From Holophagales bacterium (GTDB lineage: Bacteria > Acidobacteriota > Thermoanaerobaculia > Multivoradales > Multivoraceae): a DNA stretch of 64,000 bases. Below, one piece after another: positions 35,741 to 45,203 of this stretch. The position numbers and the translations under genes were made by a program. The notes beneath the pieces were generated by a model. The model had not been told where the DNA came from. It worked only from the letters and a program-made list of their open reading frames with translations, and searched no databases. Numbering within the stretch: the first letter of the stretch is position 1; each line of letters opens with the position of its first letter. The stretch lies in assembly GCA_009837885.1 (NCBI GenBank), contig VXSP01000045.1, forward strand, positions 62,001 to 126,000, given 5' to 3'.

Positions 35741-36409
35741 TCAGATGGCGAGCGTATCGCCCGACGCCATGACCTTGACCTCGACGCCGGCCGGGGCGAA
35801 AGCGGCCGGGTCCTGCGCGATCGGGGGCCACGTGTCGTAGTGGATCGGGATCGCTACCGGTGCGCCGATCAATTCGGCCGCCTTCGTCGCCAAATCCGGC
35901 CCCATCGTGAAGCGGTCGCCGATCGGCACACAGGCGGCGTCGGGCCTGTAGATCTCCCCGATCAGCTTCATGTCGCCGAAGAGCCCCGTGTCGCCGCAGT
36001 GGTAGACGGTCTTGCCGCCCATATGGACGACGAGTCCGCACGGCATCCCCATGTACCGGCCTTCGTACGACGACGAGTGAAAGGCGTGCGTGAAGGCGAC
36101 CCAGCCGAACTCCGTGTCGATCCGACCGCCCGGGTTGCCGGGATTCACGTTGTCGTGCCCCTGTTCCTGCAGGTAGTTGCACATCTCGAACGCTGCGATC
36201 ACGTTGGCGTTGTTGGCCCGGGCGATCGCCAGGGTGTCGCCGAAGTGGTCCGCGTGGCCGTGGGTCAGGGCGATCGCGTCGCACTTCACGTCTCCGGCCG
36301 CCATCGTCGCCACCGGATTGCCGGTGAGGAATGGATCGACCGCGAGCGTGTGGCCACCGTCGCTCATCAGGAAGCCGGAATGGCCGAGGAAGGTGAGTTC
36401 GAGGGTCAT
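35741..36409 (-). CDS. Metal-dependent hydrolase, UPF0173 (metallo-beta-lactamase fold)
   Basis: This 222-residue protein has the metallo-beta-lactamase-type motif THGHADH (near 49-55), an upstream LGHSGF, a later HCGDTG and a C-terminal HYDTWPP. All Zn ligands seem present. UPF0173 members are cytosolic hydrolases of unknown substrate. It lies 58 nt after the ferredoxin gene, with a small gap and the same strand. Confidence 0.88.
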   Translation of the reverse strand: MTLELTFLGHSGFLMSDGGHTLAVDPFLTGNPVATMAAGDVKCDAIALTHGHADHFGDTLAIARANNANVIAAFEMCNYLQEQGHDNVNPGNPGGRIDTEFGWVAFTHAFHSSSYEGRYMGMPCGLVVHMGGKTVYHCGDTGLFGDMKLIGEIYRPDAACVPIGDRFTMGPDLATKAAELIGAPVAIPIHYDTWPPIAQDPAAFAPAGVEVKVMASGDTLAI

Positions 36410-36467
36410 GGCGTGATTCCTCCCTTGGGAGCGGCCCTCGTTCGACGGACCGCGGTGTTCCCTGGCT

Positions 36468-36791
36468 TTACTCCGCCTGTTCGGCGGGCAGATGGACGAC
36501 CAGGCCGTCCAGTTCCTCGGTCACTCGGATCTGGCAGCTCAGGCGGCTCGTGGGGCGCACGTCGATGCCGTACTCGAGCGTGAACTCCTCCTCGTCGTGC
36601 CGGGGACCGACCGCCTCGACCCAGGCCTCGTCGATGTAGACGTGGCAGGTGCTGCAGGAGCAGTTGCCGCCGCAGGCCGCGACGATGCCGTCGACCTCGT
36701 TGTCGACCGCGCACTCCATGACCGAGTCGCCGACCGGCGCCTCGACCTCGCGCGAGCCGCCGTCCTGGTCTATGTAGGTGATCTTTGGCAT
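36468..36791 (-). CDS. 2Fe-2S ferredoxin (adrenodoxin/Isc Fdx type)
   Basis: This 107-residue ferredoxin has the cluster ligands in CGGNCSCSTCHVY (Cys-x5-Cys-x2-Cys, near 40-50) and LSCQI (near 85). This is the spacing of vertebrate-type ferredoxins that serve P450s, hydroxylases or Fe-S assembly. No oxygenase or isc gene is adjacent, so the partner is unknown. Confidence 0.92.
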   Translation of the reverse strand: MPKITYIDQDGGSREVEAPVGDSVMECAVDNEVDGIVAACGGNCSCSTCHVYIDEAWVEAVGPRHDEEEFTLEYGIDVRPTSRLSCQIRVTEELDGLVVHLPAEQAE

Positions 36792-36870
36792 CGTGCCTGC
36801 CCCCGTCTCGCTTGGGGCACTGCCGGCCGCTCGGGCCGGGGAACGGGAGTCTATTCGACCGGCCGGCCGG

Positions 36871-38322
36871 TCAGTCTACGAACCTCTCGGCGATCCAGTT
36901 TCCGATCAGCTCCAGAACTTCGGGCGCCATCGTCTCCTCGATCCGTGCGTACTCGGCGGGGGAGCCGGTGACCGCGGTCTGGAACAGGTGATTCATGTCG
37001 GCAAAGCGGCGAATCGTGATGTCGTGGTTTCCCGACGCCGCGAGCGCGGCCTCCATGGCGGACTGATTCTGATCGGCGTCGACCTGCGTGTCCTTGCCGC
37101 CGAACAGGGCAAGCGTCGGCACGGCGAGCCCTCCCAGGGCGGGCCGGGGATCGTAGCGGATGAAGAACCGGAACCAGGGGCTGAGGTTCGACTCGACCGC
37201 AGCGGACACGGCGGTTTCCAGGGCCTCGCCGCTCAGTTGCGCAGTCTCGGGCGAGGCGGACAGTTGCTCAATAACGACCTCCCGCAGGGCGGCTTCGGCC
37301 TCCTGTGGCGGCATCCCGGAGCCGATGATCTCAAGCGCACGATCCTGAAGTGTCGCCAGTTCCTCGATCATCGGCGCGGGCGCGCCGTTCGCCTCCGCGA
37401 TTCGCCGGAGCTGCTGACGCAGCAGGTCACCGCCGGGCACTCCCGGCCCGGCCAGCAGCACCGCGTAAGCGATCGTGCCCGGCTCGACCCGGTTGAGCGC
37501 CAGAGGAGCGACGAGTCCGCCCTCGGAGATGCCGATCAGGCCGACCCGCTCCGGGTCGATCCGGTCGTGATCACGCAGGAAACGGACGCCGGCGAGAACG
37601 TCGTTCGCCTTGTCCCGGGAGGTCGATTGCCACGTGCTGCCGGTGGAACCGCCGACGCCGCGGTCGTCGACGCGGAGCACGGCGGTGCCGAGCCGGGTCA
37701 GGTGGTCCGCCAGCACGAGGAAGGGCTTGTGGCCCGCGAGTTCGAGATCGCGGTTCAGGGCGCCACTGCCGGAGATCAGCAGCGCCGCCGGGACCTTGCC
37801 ATCGCCCGGAGGCAGGGTCAACGTGCCGGCGATCTTCACGTTCCCGTTCGTGTACTCGACCTCTTCGTCGTCGTAGGGGAAGGGCGGCTTCGGTTCCTGC
37901 GGGCGCGACGGTGCCTCGACTTCGACCGCCTCACGGCCGAGCCGGAAGGGGAGTCGGGCCGGTCCCTGGCGGAACTCGCCCGTGATCTCGCCGCCTGCAA
38001 GCGTGCCCTCGAAGGTCGGTTCGCCGGGGACCCCGTTGATCGTGAAGCGCACGGTCTCGCCCTTCACGGCGACGCCGCTGAGCGGCAGGTCGACGGCACC
38101 CTGGGCGGGGATGTCGATCGTCCCCGACCACGCGCCGTCGGTTTCGGCAAGGTCCACCATGACGACGAGCGGCTGGCCCGGCGCCTCGATCGAACCCTCC
38201 CAGTGCCCGGCAGCGTCGAGGGTCTGTGCACCCAACCGGGTGGTGACTAGCGAGAGCGCGATCGAGGCCGCGACCGCTGCAGCGGGCAGGATGTGAAGTC
38301 GTGCGTTGCGGGCATTGAGCAT
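36871..38322 (-). CDS. Secreted alpha/beta-hydrolase (esterase/dienelactone-hydrolase-like)
   Basis: This 483-residue protein has a signal peptide (ILPAAAVAASIALSLVTTRLGAQ), an N-terminal beta-sandwich domain (about 35-135) and an alpha/beta-hydrolase domain (about 160-480). The nucleophile is Ser in GLIGISEGG (near 270), the acid is Asp in LALFGGKDTQVD (near 420), and the His is in ADMNHLFQ (near 450), so the triad is complete. It probably acts on esters or peptides in the periplasm. A 16-nt palindrome made of GACCGG and CCGGTC arms overlaps its stop codon. Confidence 0.88.
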   Translation of the reverse strand: MLNARNARLHILPAAAVAASIALSLVTTRLGAQTLDAAGHWEGSIEAPGQPLVVMVDLAETDGAWSGTIDIPAQGAVDLPLSGVAVKGETVRFTINGVPGEPTFEGTLAGGEITGEFRQGPARLPFRLGREAVEVEAPSRPQEPKPPFPYDDEEVEYTNGNVKIAGTLTLPPGDGKVPAALLISGSGALNRDLELAGHKPFLVLADHLTRLGTAVLRVDDRGVGGSTGSTWQSTSRDKANDVLAGVRFLRDHDRIDPERVGLIGISEGGLVAPLALNRVEPGTIAYAVLLAGPGVPGGDLLRQQLRRIAEANGAPAPMIEELATLQDRALEIIGSGMPPQEAEAALREVVIEQLSASPETAQLSGEALETAVSAAVESNLSPWFRFFIRYDPRPALGGLAVPTLALFGGKDTQVDADQNQSAMEAALAASGNHDITIRRFADMNHLFQTAVTGSPAEYARIEETMAPEVLELIGNWIAERFVD

Positions 38323-38365
38323 GAAGTGTCCTGGTCTGGTTTCAGAGGAGATGCTTGAGGCTGGG

Positions 38366-38761
38366 CTAGTGGAAGGACGAAGGTCGGTTGCGTGGGGTTC
38401 GACGGTCGCCCTCGCCCGATGATCGTCGGATGCGTAACTGTCTGACGGCCCGAAAGTGCTTCAGGTTGCGGGTGACAAGGGTCAGCCGGTGTTCGATAGC
38501 TGTTGCCGCAATCAACGCGTCGGGCGTCGCGATGCCCGTCTCGCGACGGATCCTCCCGGCGCGCTCGGCCACCTTGCGGTCTACATCGAGTTCCCGGTGG
38601 GGACCCAGCAGTTCCGCTACGAGTGCCGGCCCCACCTTTCCCGCGAGCAGCTCGCAACGGGTAACGACCGAGTAGTGGATTCTGTCTCGTCCGGCCGAGA
38701 GTTCCCGGAAACCGCGCAGGTGATCGATGAAGACGTCGGTGTCGACGAGGAGACTCGCCAC
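38366..38761 (-). CDS. PIN-domain toxin (VapC-like)
   Basis: This 131-residue PIN ribonuclease has Asp7 in LLVDTDVFIDH, Glu37 in TRCELLAG, Asp81 in ATPDALIAA and a TRN motif near 99. GTG at 38761 follows the antitoxin stop by 4 nt; longer upstream frames mirror the antitoxin. It is the second toxin-antitoxin pair in the window, with a different antitoxin class from that at 30436. Confidence 0.85.
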   Translation of the reverse strand: MASLLVDTDVFIDHLRGFRELSAGRDRIHYSVVTRCELLAGKVGPALVAELLGPHRELDVDRKVAERAGRIRRETGIATPDALIAATAIEHRLTLVTRNLKHFRAVRQLRIRRSSGEGDRRTPRNRPSSFH

Positions 38762-38765
38762 GATG

Positions 38766-39011
38766 TCAGTCCGTCTTCCACAGCCTGCGTTCCCGCTCAT
38801 CCCACTCGTCCCGGCTGGGCACACTGGCATCGGGAGCGGCGCCGAACGTGTTCTTGAGCGCGGTGGCCGTATCGGCAGGTGCTTTGGCGAGATAGAGGTC
38901 GACGGCCTCGCGGATCACTGACGCGAGACTCAGGCCCCGCGAGCCGGCGATCTCATCAAGGCGCTGGCGCTGCAGAGGCTGGAGGTAGATCTGGGTGCGT
39001 GTCGCTGGCAT
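38766..39011 (-). CDS. Ribbon-helix-helix antitoxin
   Basis: This 81-residue protein starts with a RHH DNA-binding segment (TRTQIYLQPLQRQRLDEIA, then GLSLASVIREAVDLYL) and ends in a charged toxin-binding tail (SRDEWDERERRLWKTD). It is the partner of the PIN toxin directly downstream. CopG-type antitoxins repress their own operon. Confidence 0.85.
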   Translation of the reverse strand: MPATRTQIYLQPLQRQRLDEIAGSRGLSLASVIREAVDLYLAKAPADTATALKNTFGAAPDASVPSRDEWDERERRLWKTD

Positions 39012-39044
39012 ACAGCGCAGTATACAGCACTGTCGGAGGCCGAG

Positions 39045-40343
39045 TCATGGCCCGTCTCGTGGCCGGTCGTCCACCCCGGACTGCCCGCCGACCGCGCTGG
39101 GCGCTCGCGGCCAATCCTCGATGCGGTACAGGTGAGTTCCCGTACGGATGAAGAAGGCGCCGTCCGAGACGGCGATGGAGGCGAGAGTCGAGCCGTCGAG
39201 TTCGTTGCTGGCCAATTGCCTGAACTCGTCGCCCGGTTCGATGACGGTGGTCACCCCTTCCTCGCTCTGAAAGTAAATCCGGCCGCCGGCATGGATCGGC
39301 GAGGCGGAGTGGTTGCCGCCGAGCCGGTGCTGCCAGCGAATCTCGCCCGTGAGGGCGTCGATGCAGGTGGCGATCCCACTGTCGGTGACCGTGTAGAGCT
39401 CTTTGCCGACAAGAATCGGCGACACGGTGAGCGGAGCGCCGCGGCGGAGCCGCCAGGCGATCTCGGAGCCGGTCACGTCGCCCTGGCCGGTCGGGCGGAC
39501 GGCTAGCAAGACGGGTTCGTTGAAGCCGGTCGAGAGGTAGACGAGTCCATGGCCGAACACCGGGCGCGAGACATTGGAGAAGCCCCCCGGGTACTCGACC
39601 CGCCAGATCTCGTGGCCGGTCGCGGGCTCATGCGCCGAAGCGCGGAAGGCGCTGACGTTGACGATCTGCTTGGCCTGTCCGACCCGGATTGCGAGCGGCG
39701 TGGAGTAGGCCTGCGAGATCGGCACCGGCCGAACCGCCCGCCAGCGCTCCTCACCGGTTTCGGCGTCCATGGCGACCAGGTATGCGGTGTCGTAGCCGTC
39801 GATGCTCACGATCAGTAAACCCTCGTGAAGGATGGGCGAACCGCCGTTGCCGTGCTGTGACGTGTAGGGGAAACGAGTTCGCCAGAGAACTTCGCCGTTC
39901 GGGGATACGGCTGCTGTCCCCTGGGCGCCGAAGTGGACGAAGACGCGCTCGTCGCCCGTGTCGATCACCGGCGTCGGCGAAGCGAAGCTGTTCTTCTGGT
40001 TGAGGAGGGTCGTGTCGGAGATGGCGAGGACCTCGACGTCCATCGCCACGCCGCCGCTGCTGGTGTCGTAGGCGAGCAACCGCAGCGATGTTCCCGTCTC
40101 GCGGTTGGTCACCGCCGTCGTCAGCCAGATCAGGCCGCCGCCGATCACCGGCGACGACCACCCGCGACCGGGGACGGCCGTCTTCCAGGCGATGTTCTCC
40201 GTCTCACTCCAGGTGAGCGGCACCGACGCGTCCGGCGCGTGCCCCTGCCCGGTTGGGCCGCGAAACTGCGGCCATTCGCCGGCGTGGGCGGCGGCGACCG
40301 CGGCCAGGGCCAGCGCCACGCCGGGGGCCGTTCGCACGCTCAT
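39045..40343 (-). CDS. Secreted PQQ-like beta-propeller protein
   Basis: This 432-residue protein has a signal peptide (APGVALALAAVAAAHAG), the entry motif WPQFRGPTGQGHA common in planctomycete and acidobacterial propellers, and repeats of the W-x-T/G type (IAWKTAVPG, VLWRTRFPY, ERWRAV, EIWRVEYPG, IRWQHRLGG). It lacks dehydrogenase metal ligands, so it is probably a structural or outer-membrane-assembly-like propeller, not an enzyme. ATG at 40343 overlaps the tag stop (ATGA). Confidence 0.85.
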   Translation of the reverse strand: MSVRTAPGVALALAAVAAAHAGEWPQFRGPTGQGHAPDASVPLTWSETENIAWKTAVPGRGWSSPVIGGGLIWLTTAVTNRETGTSLRLLAYDTSSGGVAMDVEVLAISDTTLLNQKNSFASPTPVIDTGDERVFVHFGAQGTAAVSPNGEVLWRTRFPYTSQHGNGGSPILHEGLLIVSIDGYDTAYLVAMDAETGEERWRAVRPVPISQAYSTPLAIRVGQAKQIVNVSAFRASAHEPATGHEIWRVEYPGGFSNVSRPVFGHGLVYLSTGFNEPVLLAVRPTGQGDVTGSEIAWRLRRGAPLTVSPILVGKELYTVTDSGIATCIDALTGEIRWQHRLGGNHSASPIHAGGRIYFQSEEGVTTVIEPGDEFRQLASNELDGSTLASIAVSDGAFFIRTGTHLYRIEDWPRAPSAVGGQSGVDDRPRDGP

Positions 40344-40930
40344 CGAGAGTCTTCCGCCAGCGCCTTGCATTCCTTCCACCTGAAGCACGACGTGACATGG
40401 TCGTTGACCATGCCCACGGCCTGCATGAAGGCGTAGCAGATGGTGGGGCCGACGAAGCGGAATCCGAGCTTGCGGAGAGCCTTGCTCATGGCCTCGGAGA
40501 TCGGCGTCGAGGCGGGAATCTCCTCGAGCCGGCGCCAGGCGTTGACGACGGGTGAGCCGCCGCTGAACTCCCACAGGAAGGCCGAGGGATCAACGCCCGA
40601 CTCCCGCAACTCCAGCCACGCTTGTGCGTTGCCGACCGCCGCCCGTACCTTGAGGCGGTTGCGGACGATTCCCGGATCCTGCAGGAGCGAAGCGACTTTC
40701 TTGTCGGCGTAGCGCGCGACGCGTTCCGGATCGAAGCCGTCGAACGCCCGGCGGTACGCCTCGCGCTTCTTGAGGATCGTGTACCAGCTCAGGCCTGCCT
40801 GGGCGCCCTCGAGCACGAGCATCTCGAAGAGCTTCCGGTCGTCGTGGAGCGGAACGCCCCACTCCTCGTCGTGGTAAGCGAGGTAGAGCGGGTCGTCGTT
40901 GACCCAGCCGCAGCGTGTGCGCCCCGGCAC
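40340..40930 (-). CDS. tag: DNA-3-methyladenine glycosylase I
   Basis: This 196-residue Tag-family enzyme excises 3-methyladenine from DNA. Hallmarks are RCGWVNDDPLYLAYHDEEWG at the start (Zn Cys and the catalytic Glu in EEWG), LSWYTILKKREAYRRAF, and a C-terminal HVTSCFRWKEC with Zn ligands. It is translationally linked on both sides: its GTG overlaps the stop of the upstream GWxTD/VWA gene and its TGA overlaps the propeller gene ATG. This placement inside an envelope-protein operon looks accidental. Confidence 0.93.
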   Translation of the reverse strand: MPGRTRCGWVNDDPLYLAYHDEEWGVPLHDDRKLFEMLVLEGAQAGLSWYTILKKREAYRRAFDGFDPERVARYADKKVASLLQDPGIVRNRLKVRAAVGNAQAWLELRESGVDPSAFLWEFSGGSPVVNAWRRLEEIPASTPISEAMSKALRKLGFRFVGPTICYAFMQAVGMVNDHVTSCFRWKECKALAEDSR

Positions 40931-43587
40931 TACGGGTAGTAGCCGCGGATCGTTCGTGCCCTCGCGCCCCTCTCGTCGACCACGACCTCGACCCGCCGGA
41001 AGGCGTCTGAGGGTGCCCTGCTCGAGGACTGGTAGGCGAGGAAGTACTTCGAGCGCAACTCGAGGCCGATCTGGTCGTAGACGGCGGCGAGTTCGCTGGT
41101 GCTCTCCACGAAGTACGCGCGGCCGCCGGTCTCCAGCGCCAACTGCTCCAGCACCTTCTTCGGGCTTTCCTTCGCCTTCTTGGGCAGGGCCAGTCCGATC
41201 GCGTAGATGGCGGCTTCCGAGCGGCGGGCGTACTCCAGCGCGTCGTCGAGGTCGTAGCGGCTGTGCTCGTCGACTCCGTCGGAGAGCAGGAGCACGGCGC
41301 GCTGGCCGGGCAGGCCGTTCAGGTGGTACAGGGTGAAGATGAGGCTGTCGTAGAGCGCCGTGCCACGCTCCGCGCGAAGCCCCATCAGACCCTTCGCGAA
41401 CTCGATCCGGTCGCGGGTGAAGGGCGACGCGAGATGCGGCCGGTCGTTGAACGTGACGATGGAGAGTTCGTCGCGCTCGGTGATCACCTGCTGGAAGAAG
41501 TCGGCGGCGGCCTTGACGGACTCCGCGAGCCGCTCCTCCATCGACGCCGAAACGTCGAGCAGGATGGTACCGACGAGCGGCGTGTCATCGACGCGCTCGA
41601 AGCGGAGGATCTCCTGGGCCACGCCGTCTTCCAGCACCTGGAAGGCGTCCTGGCCGAGGTCGAGCAGCGGTCGCCGGTCGCGGTCGTCGACCGTCGTGTA
41701 GAGCTCGACGAAGTCGACCTGGACTTCCTCGAGGGTCGCCGGTCCGTTGATGATCGCCGTGTCCTCGACGAAGGCCGCCGGGCCTTCGGCGTCGAGCAGC
41801 TTGCCCACGATCCGGATGATCGTGAGCTCCCTTCCGCCGGGCAGTTCGACGGGGACGGTGAAGGGTTCTTCGTAGAGCGTCGCCACCTGGTCGGCGTTGC
41901 GGAAGACCTGGAGCTCCTCCAGGCTGCGGCCCTCGGGTACGGTGACCTGCGCGCGCAGGCGGACGCTGTTGCTGTACTGGTTCCCGGGGATCGGCTCGAT
42001 GATCCGAACGTCGAAGCGGTGCGGCGAGCCGTTGATGAGAAAGGAGTCACTGGCGATCTGGTTGCCTTCGAGGTCGAAGGCGATCGCACGCAGCATCTGG
42101 CTGCGGGGCAGTTCGCCCAGCCGCACGTCGACGCTGTAGGGCGCCCGCTTGGTCGTGAAGAGGTCCTTTTCGTCCAGGGTGAAGCGGACCTTGTCGACGG
42201 GGCCGGTGACCGCCGTGTCGAAGCGCAGGTAGCCGGACACGAGTTCGCCGCCCGGCGGGATGATCCGGATCGTCGGCTCGCCGGAGGCCAGCGAACGGTT
42301 CGCCTCCGCGAAGATCGGCTCCAGGTCGGCCTCCGTCCAGCCGGCGGCCTGTTCGACCCTCGGCACCTCGAGCGGTTCGGCGTGGCGCCAGACCGCGTCG
42401 CCGTTCAGGTCGTCGACGCGCAGGATCAGCTTGTAGTCGCCGGGCCGCAGGTAGCGCTGGGCGACGAGGGGCATGGCCGGCTGTGTTTCGCCCGACGCCT
42501 CGTCGCCTTCGACCGGGAACTCGAAGCGGTAGCGGAAGCTCTCGAAGAGGCGGTCGGCGCCGGTGTCCGCGTCCGCCCGCAGGACCTCCCCGATCAGTTC
42601 GAAGGCGTAGGAGCGGGCTCCGGCGAGGTCGGCGAGGGTAGCGCCTTCCGGCTCGACCTGAACCAGGGTCTGGACCACGGTCCGGCTCTCCTTGCGGCCC
42701 GGGAAGGAGACGTCGAGCGCGGCGGCCAGTTCAGGCGCGCCAGAGGGCAGGTCGGTCGAGTACGACTCGAACGTGCGCAGCCACTCGTCGGACGGCGCTT
42801 CGATCGGCTCCAGTTTCTCGCCGATCATCCGCTCGTAGAAGAAGCCGAGCATGCCGCCCCAGTCGTTCAGGATCTGGATGATCTGGAGCGCGTAGCCGAG
42901 CTCCTCCTCCTTGCAGCCAGCGCCGAGGTCCTCCCTGCGGAGACCGCCGATTCCAGCTCCCGGCAGGTCGAGCCGGCCTCCCGGCTGGAGCGCCGAGATG
43001 CTGAGTTCCTCGCTCGGGTACCACGCCCGCCAGGCGCCAACGCCGAGCCGCCGGTAGAAGATGACCGCGTACTGGTCGTGCCGGAGCCGGCGGGAGAAGA
43101 TCGCGCCCATCACCTCGCTCAAGTCCTGGAAGCCGTAGAACCAGGCCTCGATGCTGGTCGCCGAGCGCCTGGGGCAGATCTCCACGTGGACGCCGGGCGG
43201 GCCGTTCAGCAGGTAGTAGCGCGCCCGTTCGTCGTCCGTGTTCTCGAATAACTGGCGGACCATGGCCAGTCGCTCGCTCCAGTGCTCCCGGAACTCGTTG
43301 CGGCCAGTGTCCGGGTAGGGATCGCGCGCTTTCCAGAACTCGGCGATGAAGGCGTCCCGCTGGTAGTCCTGCGACAGGCAGAGGAAGGAGTGGATCTCCT
43401 CGTCGCTGAGCAGCAGGGCGACTTCCTCGGTCCATTGCCGGTGGTGGGACGGCAGGCTCTCGACCGAGGGCTGGCGGCCGTCCTGGCAGGGCGGCCGCTT
43501 CTTCTTCGCGGCCGATGCCGTGCCGCCGGCGAGGAGCAGCGCGGCTGCTGCGATGAGGAAGGCTCGGATGAGGACGCGGCTGCGCAC
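40930..43587 (-). CDS. GWxTD-type N-terminal / VWFA C-terminal secreted protein
   Basis: This 885-residue protein has a signal peptide (LIRAFLIAAAALLLAGGTASA) and an N-terminal GWxTD-like helical region (about 45-140; WTEEVALLLSDEEIHSF, FWKARDPYPDTGRNEFREHW, YLLNGPPG). A beta-sandwich middle (about 280-590) precedes a VWFA domain (about 620-885) with an intact MIDAS (DVSAS, near 655) and LLLSDGVDEHS. It ends RTIRGYYP. The layout matches acidobacterial GWxTD/VWA proteins, which are extracytoplasmic and of unknown role. It overlaps tag by 1 nt. Confidence 0.82.
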   Translation of the reverse strand: MRSRVLIRAFLIAAAALLLAGGTASAAKKKRPPCQDGRQPSVESLPSHHRQWTEEVALLLSDEEIHSFLCLSQDYQRDAFIAEFWKARDPYPDTGRNEFREHWSERLAMVRQLFENTDDERARYYLLNGPPGVHVEICPRRSATSIEAWFYGFQDLSEVMGAIFSRRLRHDQYAVIFYRRLGVGAWRAWYPSEELSISALQPGGRLDLPGAGIGGLRREDLGAGCKEEELGYALQIIQILNDWGGMLGFFYERMIGEKLEPIEAPSDEWLRTFESYSTDLPSGAPELAAALDVSFPGRKESRTVVQTLVQVEPEGATLADLAGARSYAFELIGEVLRADADTGADRLFESFRYRFEFPVEGDEASGETQPAMPLVAQRYLRPGDYKLILRVDDLNGDAVWRHAEPLEVPRVEQAAGWTEADLEPIFAEANRSLASGEPTIRIIPPGGELVSGYLRFDTAVTGPVDKVRFTLDEKDLFTTKRAPYSVDVRLGELPRSQMLRAIAFDLEGNQIASDSFLINGSPHRFDVRIIEPIPGNQYSNSVRLRAQVTVPEGRSLEELQVFRNADQVATLYEEPFTVPVELPGGRELTIIRIVGKLLDAEGPAAFVEDTAIINGPATLEEVQVDFVELYTTVDDRDRRPLLDLGQDAFQVLEDGVAQEILRFERVDDTPLVGTILLDVSASMEERLAESVKAAADFFQQVITERDELSIVTFNDRPHLASPFTRDRIEFAKGLMGLRAERGTALYDSLIFTLYHLNGLPGQRAVLLLSDGVDEHSRYDLDDALEYARRSEAAIYAIGLALPKKAKESPKKVLEQLALETGGRAYFVESTSELAAVYDQIGLELRSKYFLAYQSSSRAPSDAFRRVEVVVDERGARARTIRGYYP

Positions 43588-43633
43588 GGTGGGTCGCCCT
43601 GGGGCAGGGCGTCCCTTAGTGTATGCCTCCCGC

Positions 43634-45193
43634 TCAGGGCCTGTAGGTGAAGGCCTGCGGGCCGACCGGCACCGACTCCGCGACCAGGTTGGCCCAGCGG
43701 CAGAGGATCGGCCGGGTGTCGCGCGGGTCGATGATCTCCTCGATCTCGAAGTACTCCGCCGAGCGGAACGGGGAACGGACGCGGTTCAGGCGCTCCCTGA
43801 TCCGGTCCAGGTGAGCGTCGTAGTCCTCGGCATCGGCGAGTTCCGCCTTGTAGGCAACCTCGATGCCGCCCTCGATCGGCAGCGAGCCCCAGTCGCCGGA
43901 GGGCCAGGCGTAGCGGAAGTGGTGACTGCCCGGCTTGTGGTTGGCGCCGCCGGCGACGCCGAACGCCTTGCGGATCACGACGCAGCAGAACGGCGTGGTG
44001 CACTGTCCCAGCGCCGCCAGGACCTGGGAGCCGAAGCGGATCGTGGCGGTGTGCTCGGACTCGCGGCCGATGAGGAAGCCCGGGCAGTCCTCGAGGTGGA
44101 GCAGCGGCAGGTGGAAGGTCGAAGCCAGGTCGATCAGCCGGGACAGCTTGCGGCAGGAGTCGGCATCCCAGCCGCCGCCGTAGACGTTCACGTCCTCGGC
44201 GAAGACCGCGATCGGCCAGCCGTCCAGGCGCGCCAGGCCGGTGATGATGGACCGGCCCCAGTCACGGCCGATCTCGAAGAAGGAACCGCGATCCACGATC
44301 CGTCCGAGCAGCTTGCGCATCCGGTAGGTGCGCTTCGGGTCGCGCGGCACGAAGTCGAGCAGTTCCGGGTCCCGGCGCTCCGGGTCGTCGGCGTGCTCCG
44401 ACTCGGGGAGCCGCGGCGGCAGTTGATCGACGTTGGTTGGAAGGTAGGAGAGGAAGCGGCGGGCGCGGTCGAACGCCTCGGCCTCCGTGTCCACCGCGTC
44501 GTCGATCGCTCCGTTCGCGGTGTGGATGCGGGCGTGACCGAGTTCTTCCTTCGGCACCACGCCGCCGCCGGCCCATTCGACCAGGGCCGGGCCGGCGATC
44601 ATCATCTGGGCCGTCTCGCGGACGATGACCGAGTAGTGGGCGGTGCATACCCGGGCGGCGCCGATCCCGGCGACGGAACCGAGCGCCAGGGACACGGATG
44701 GGGCGACCGCCAGGTGCCGCACGACGACTTCCCAGCTTCGAAGCTCCGGTATGTAGGTGCGGCCCGCCATCTCGATCGTCTTGACCGAGCCGCCGCCGCC
44801 CATGCCGTCGACCAGGCGCACGTGGGGGAGTTTCATTTCGAGCGCGAGGCCTTCCGACCGCGTCCGCTTGGCCGGGATCGAAGCGTCGGCCGAACCGCCG
44901 CGTACCGTGAAGTCGTCGCCCGAGACGATGGCGGGCCGGCCATCGATCTCGGCTGTCCCGAAGACGAAGTTCGAGGGCTTGAATGACTCGAGTTCGCCGT
45001 CCTCCGCGTACTCCGCGCGGCCGGCGATCTCACCGATCTCGTGGAAGCTGCCTGCGTCGATCATCGCGTCGATGCGCTCGCGGACGGTCAACTTGCCGAA
45101 ATGGTGCTGGCGCTCGACCTTGTCAGGGCCTCCCATCTCCCGCGCCAGTTCACGGCGGCGCTTCAGTTCCTCGATTTCAGGCCGCCAGCTCAC
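43634..45193 (-). CDS. Acyl-CoA carboxylase carboxyltransferase (PccB/MccB-like)
   Basis: This 519-residue crotonase-fold carboxyltransferase has the two halves typical of PccB-like beta subunits: LTVRERIDAMIDAGSFHEIG, DFTVRGGSADASI, then HLEDCPGFLIGRESEHT and VVIRKAFGVAGGANH. It moves CO2 from biotin to an acyl-CoA (propionyl-, methylcrotonyl- or geranyl-CoA). GTG at 45193 is preceded by GAGGAG and lies 10 nt after the lpxD stop; the frame upstream only mirrors lpxD. No biotin carboxylase is adjacent, so its partner lies elsewhere. Confidence 0.9.
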   Translation of the reverse strand: MSWRPEIEELKRRRELAREMGGPDKVERQHHFGKLTVRERIDAMIDAGSFHEIGEIAGRAEYAEDGELESFKPSNFVFGTAEIDGRPAIVSGDDFTVRGGSADASIPAKRTRSEGLALEMKLPHVRLVDGMGGGGSVKTIEMAGRTYIPELRSWEVVVRHLAVAPSVSLALGSVAGIGAARVCTAHYSVIVRETAQMMIAGPALVEWAGGGVVPKEELGHARIHTANGAIDDAVDTEAEAFDRARRFLSYLPTNVDQLPPRLPESEHADDPERRDPELLDFVPRDPKRTYRMRKLLGRIVDRGSFFEIGRDWGRSIITGLARLDGWPIAVFAEDVNVYGGGWDADSCRKLSRLIDLASTFHLPLLHLEDCPGFLIGRESEHTATIRFGSQVLAALGQCTTPFCCVVIRKAFGVAGGANHKPGSHHFRYAWPSGDWGSLPIEGGIEVAYKAELADAEDYDAHLDRIRERLNRVRSPFRSAEYFEIEEIIDPRDTRPILCRWANLVAESVPVGPQAFTYRP

Positions 45194-45203
45194 TCCGTTC
45201 TCC

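Noticed and set aside
36857..36872. 16-nt palindrome (GACCGG...CCGGTC) as a regulatory operator
   Set aside because: It overlaps the stop codon of the esterase gene, consists only of a GGCC-rich run, and has no second copy; chance or a weak terminator is more likely.
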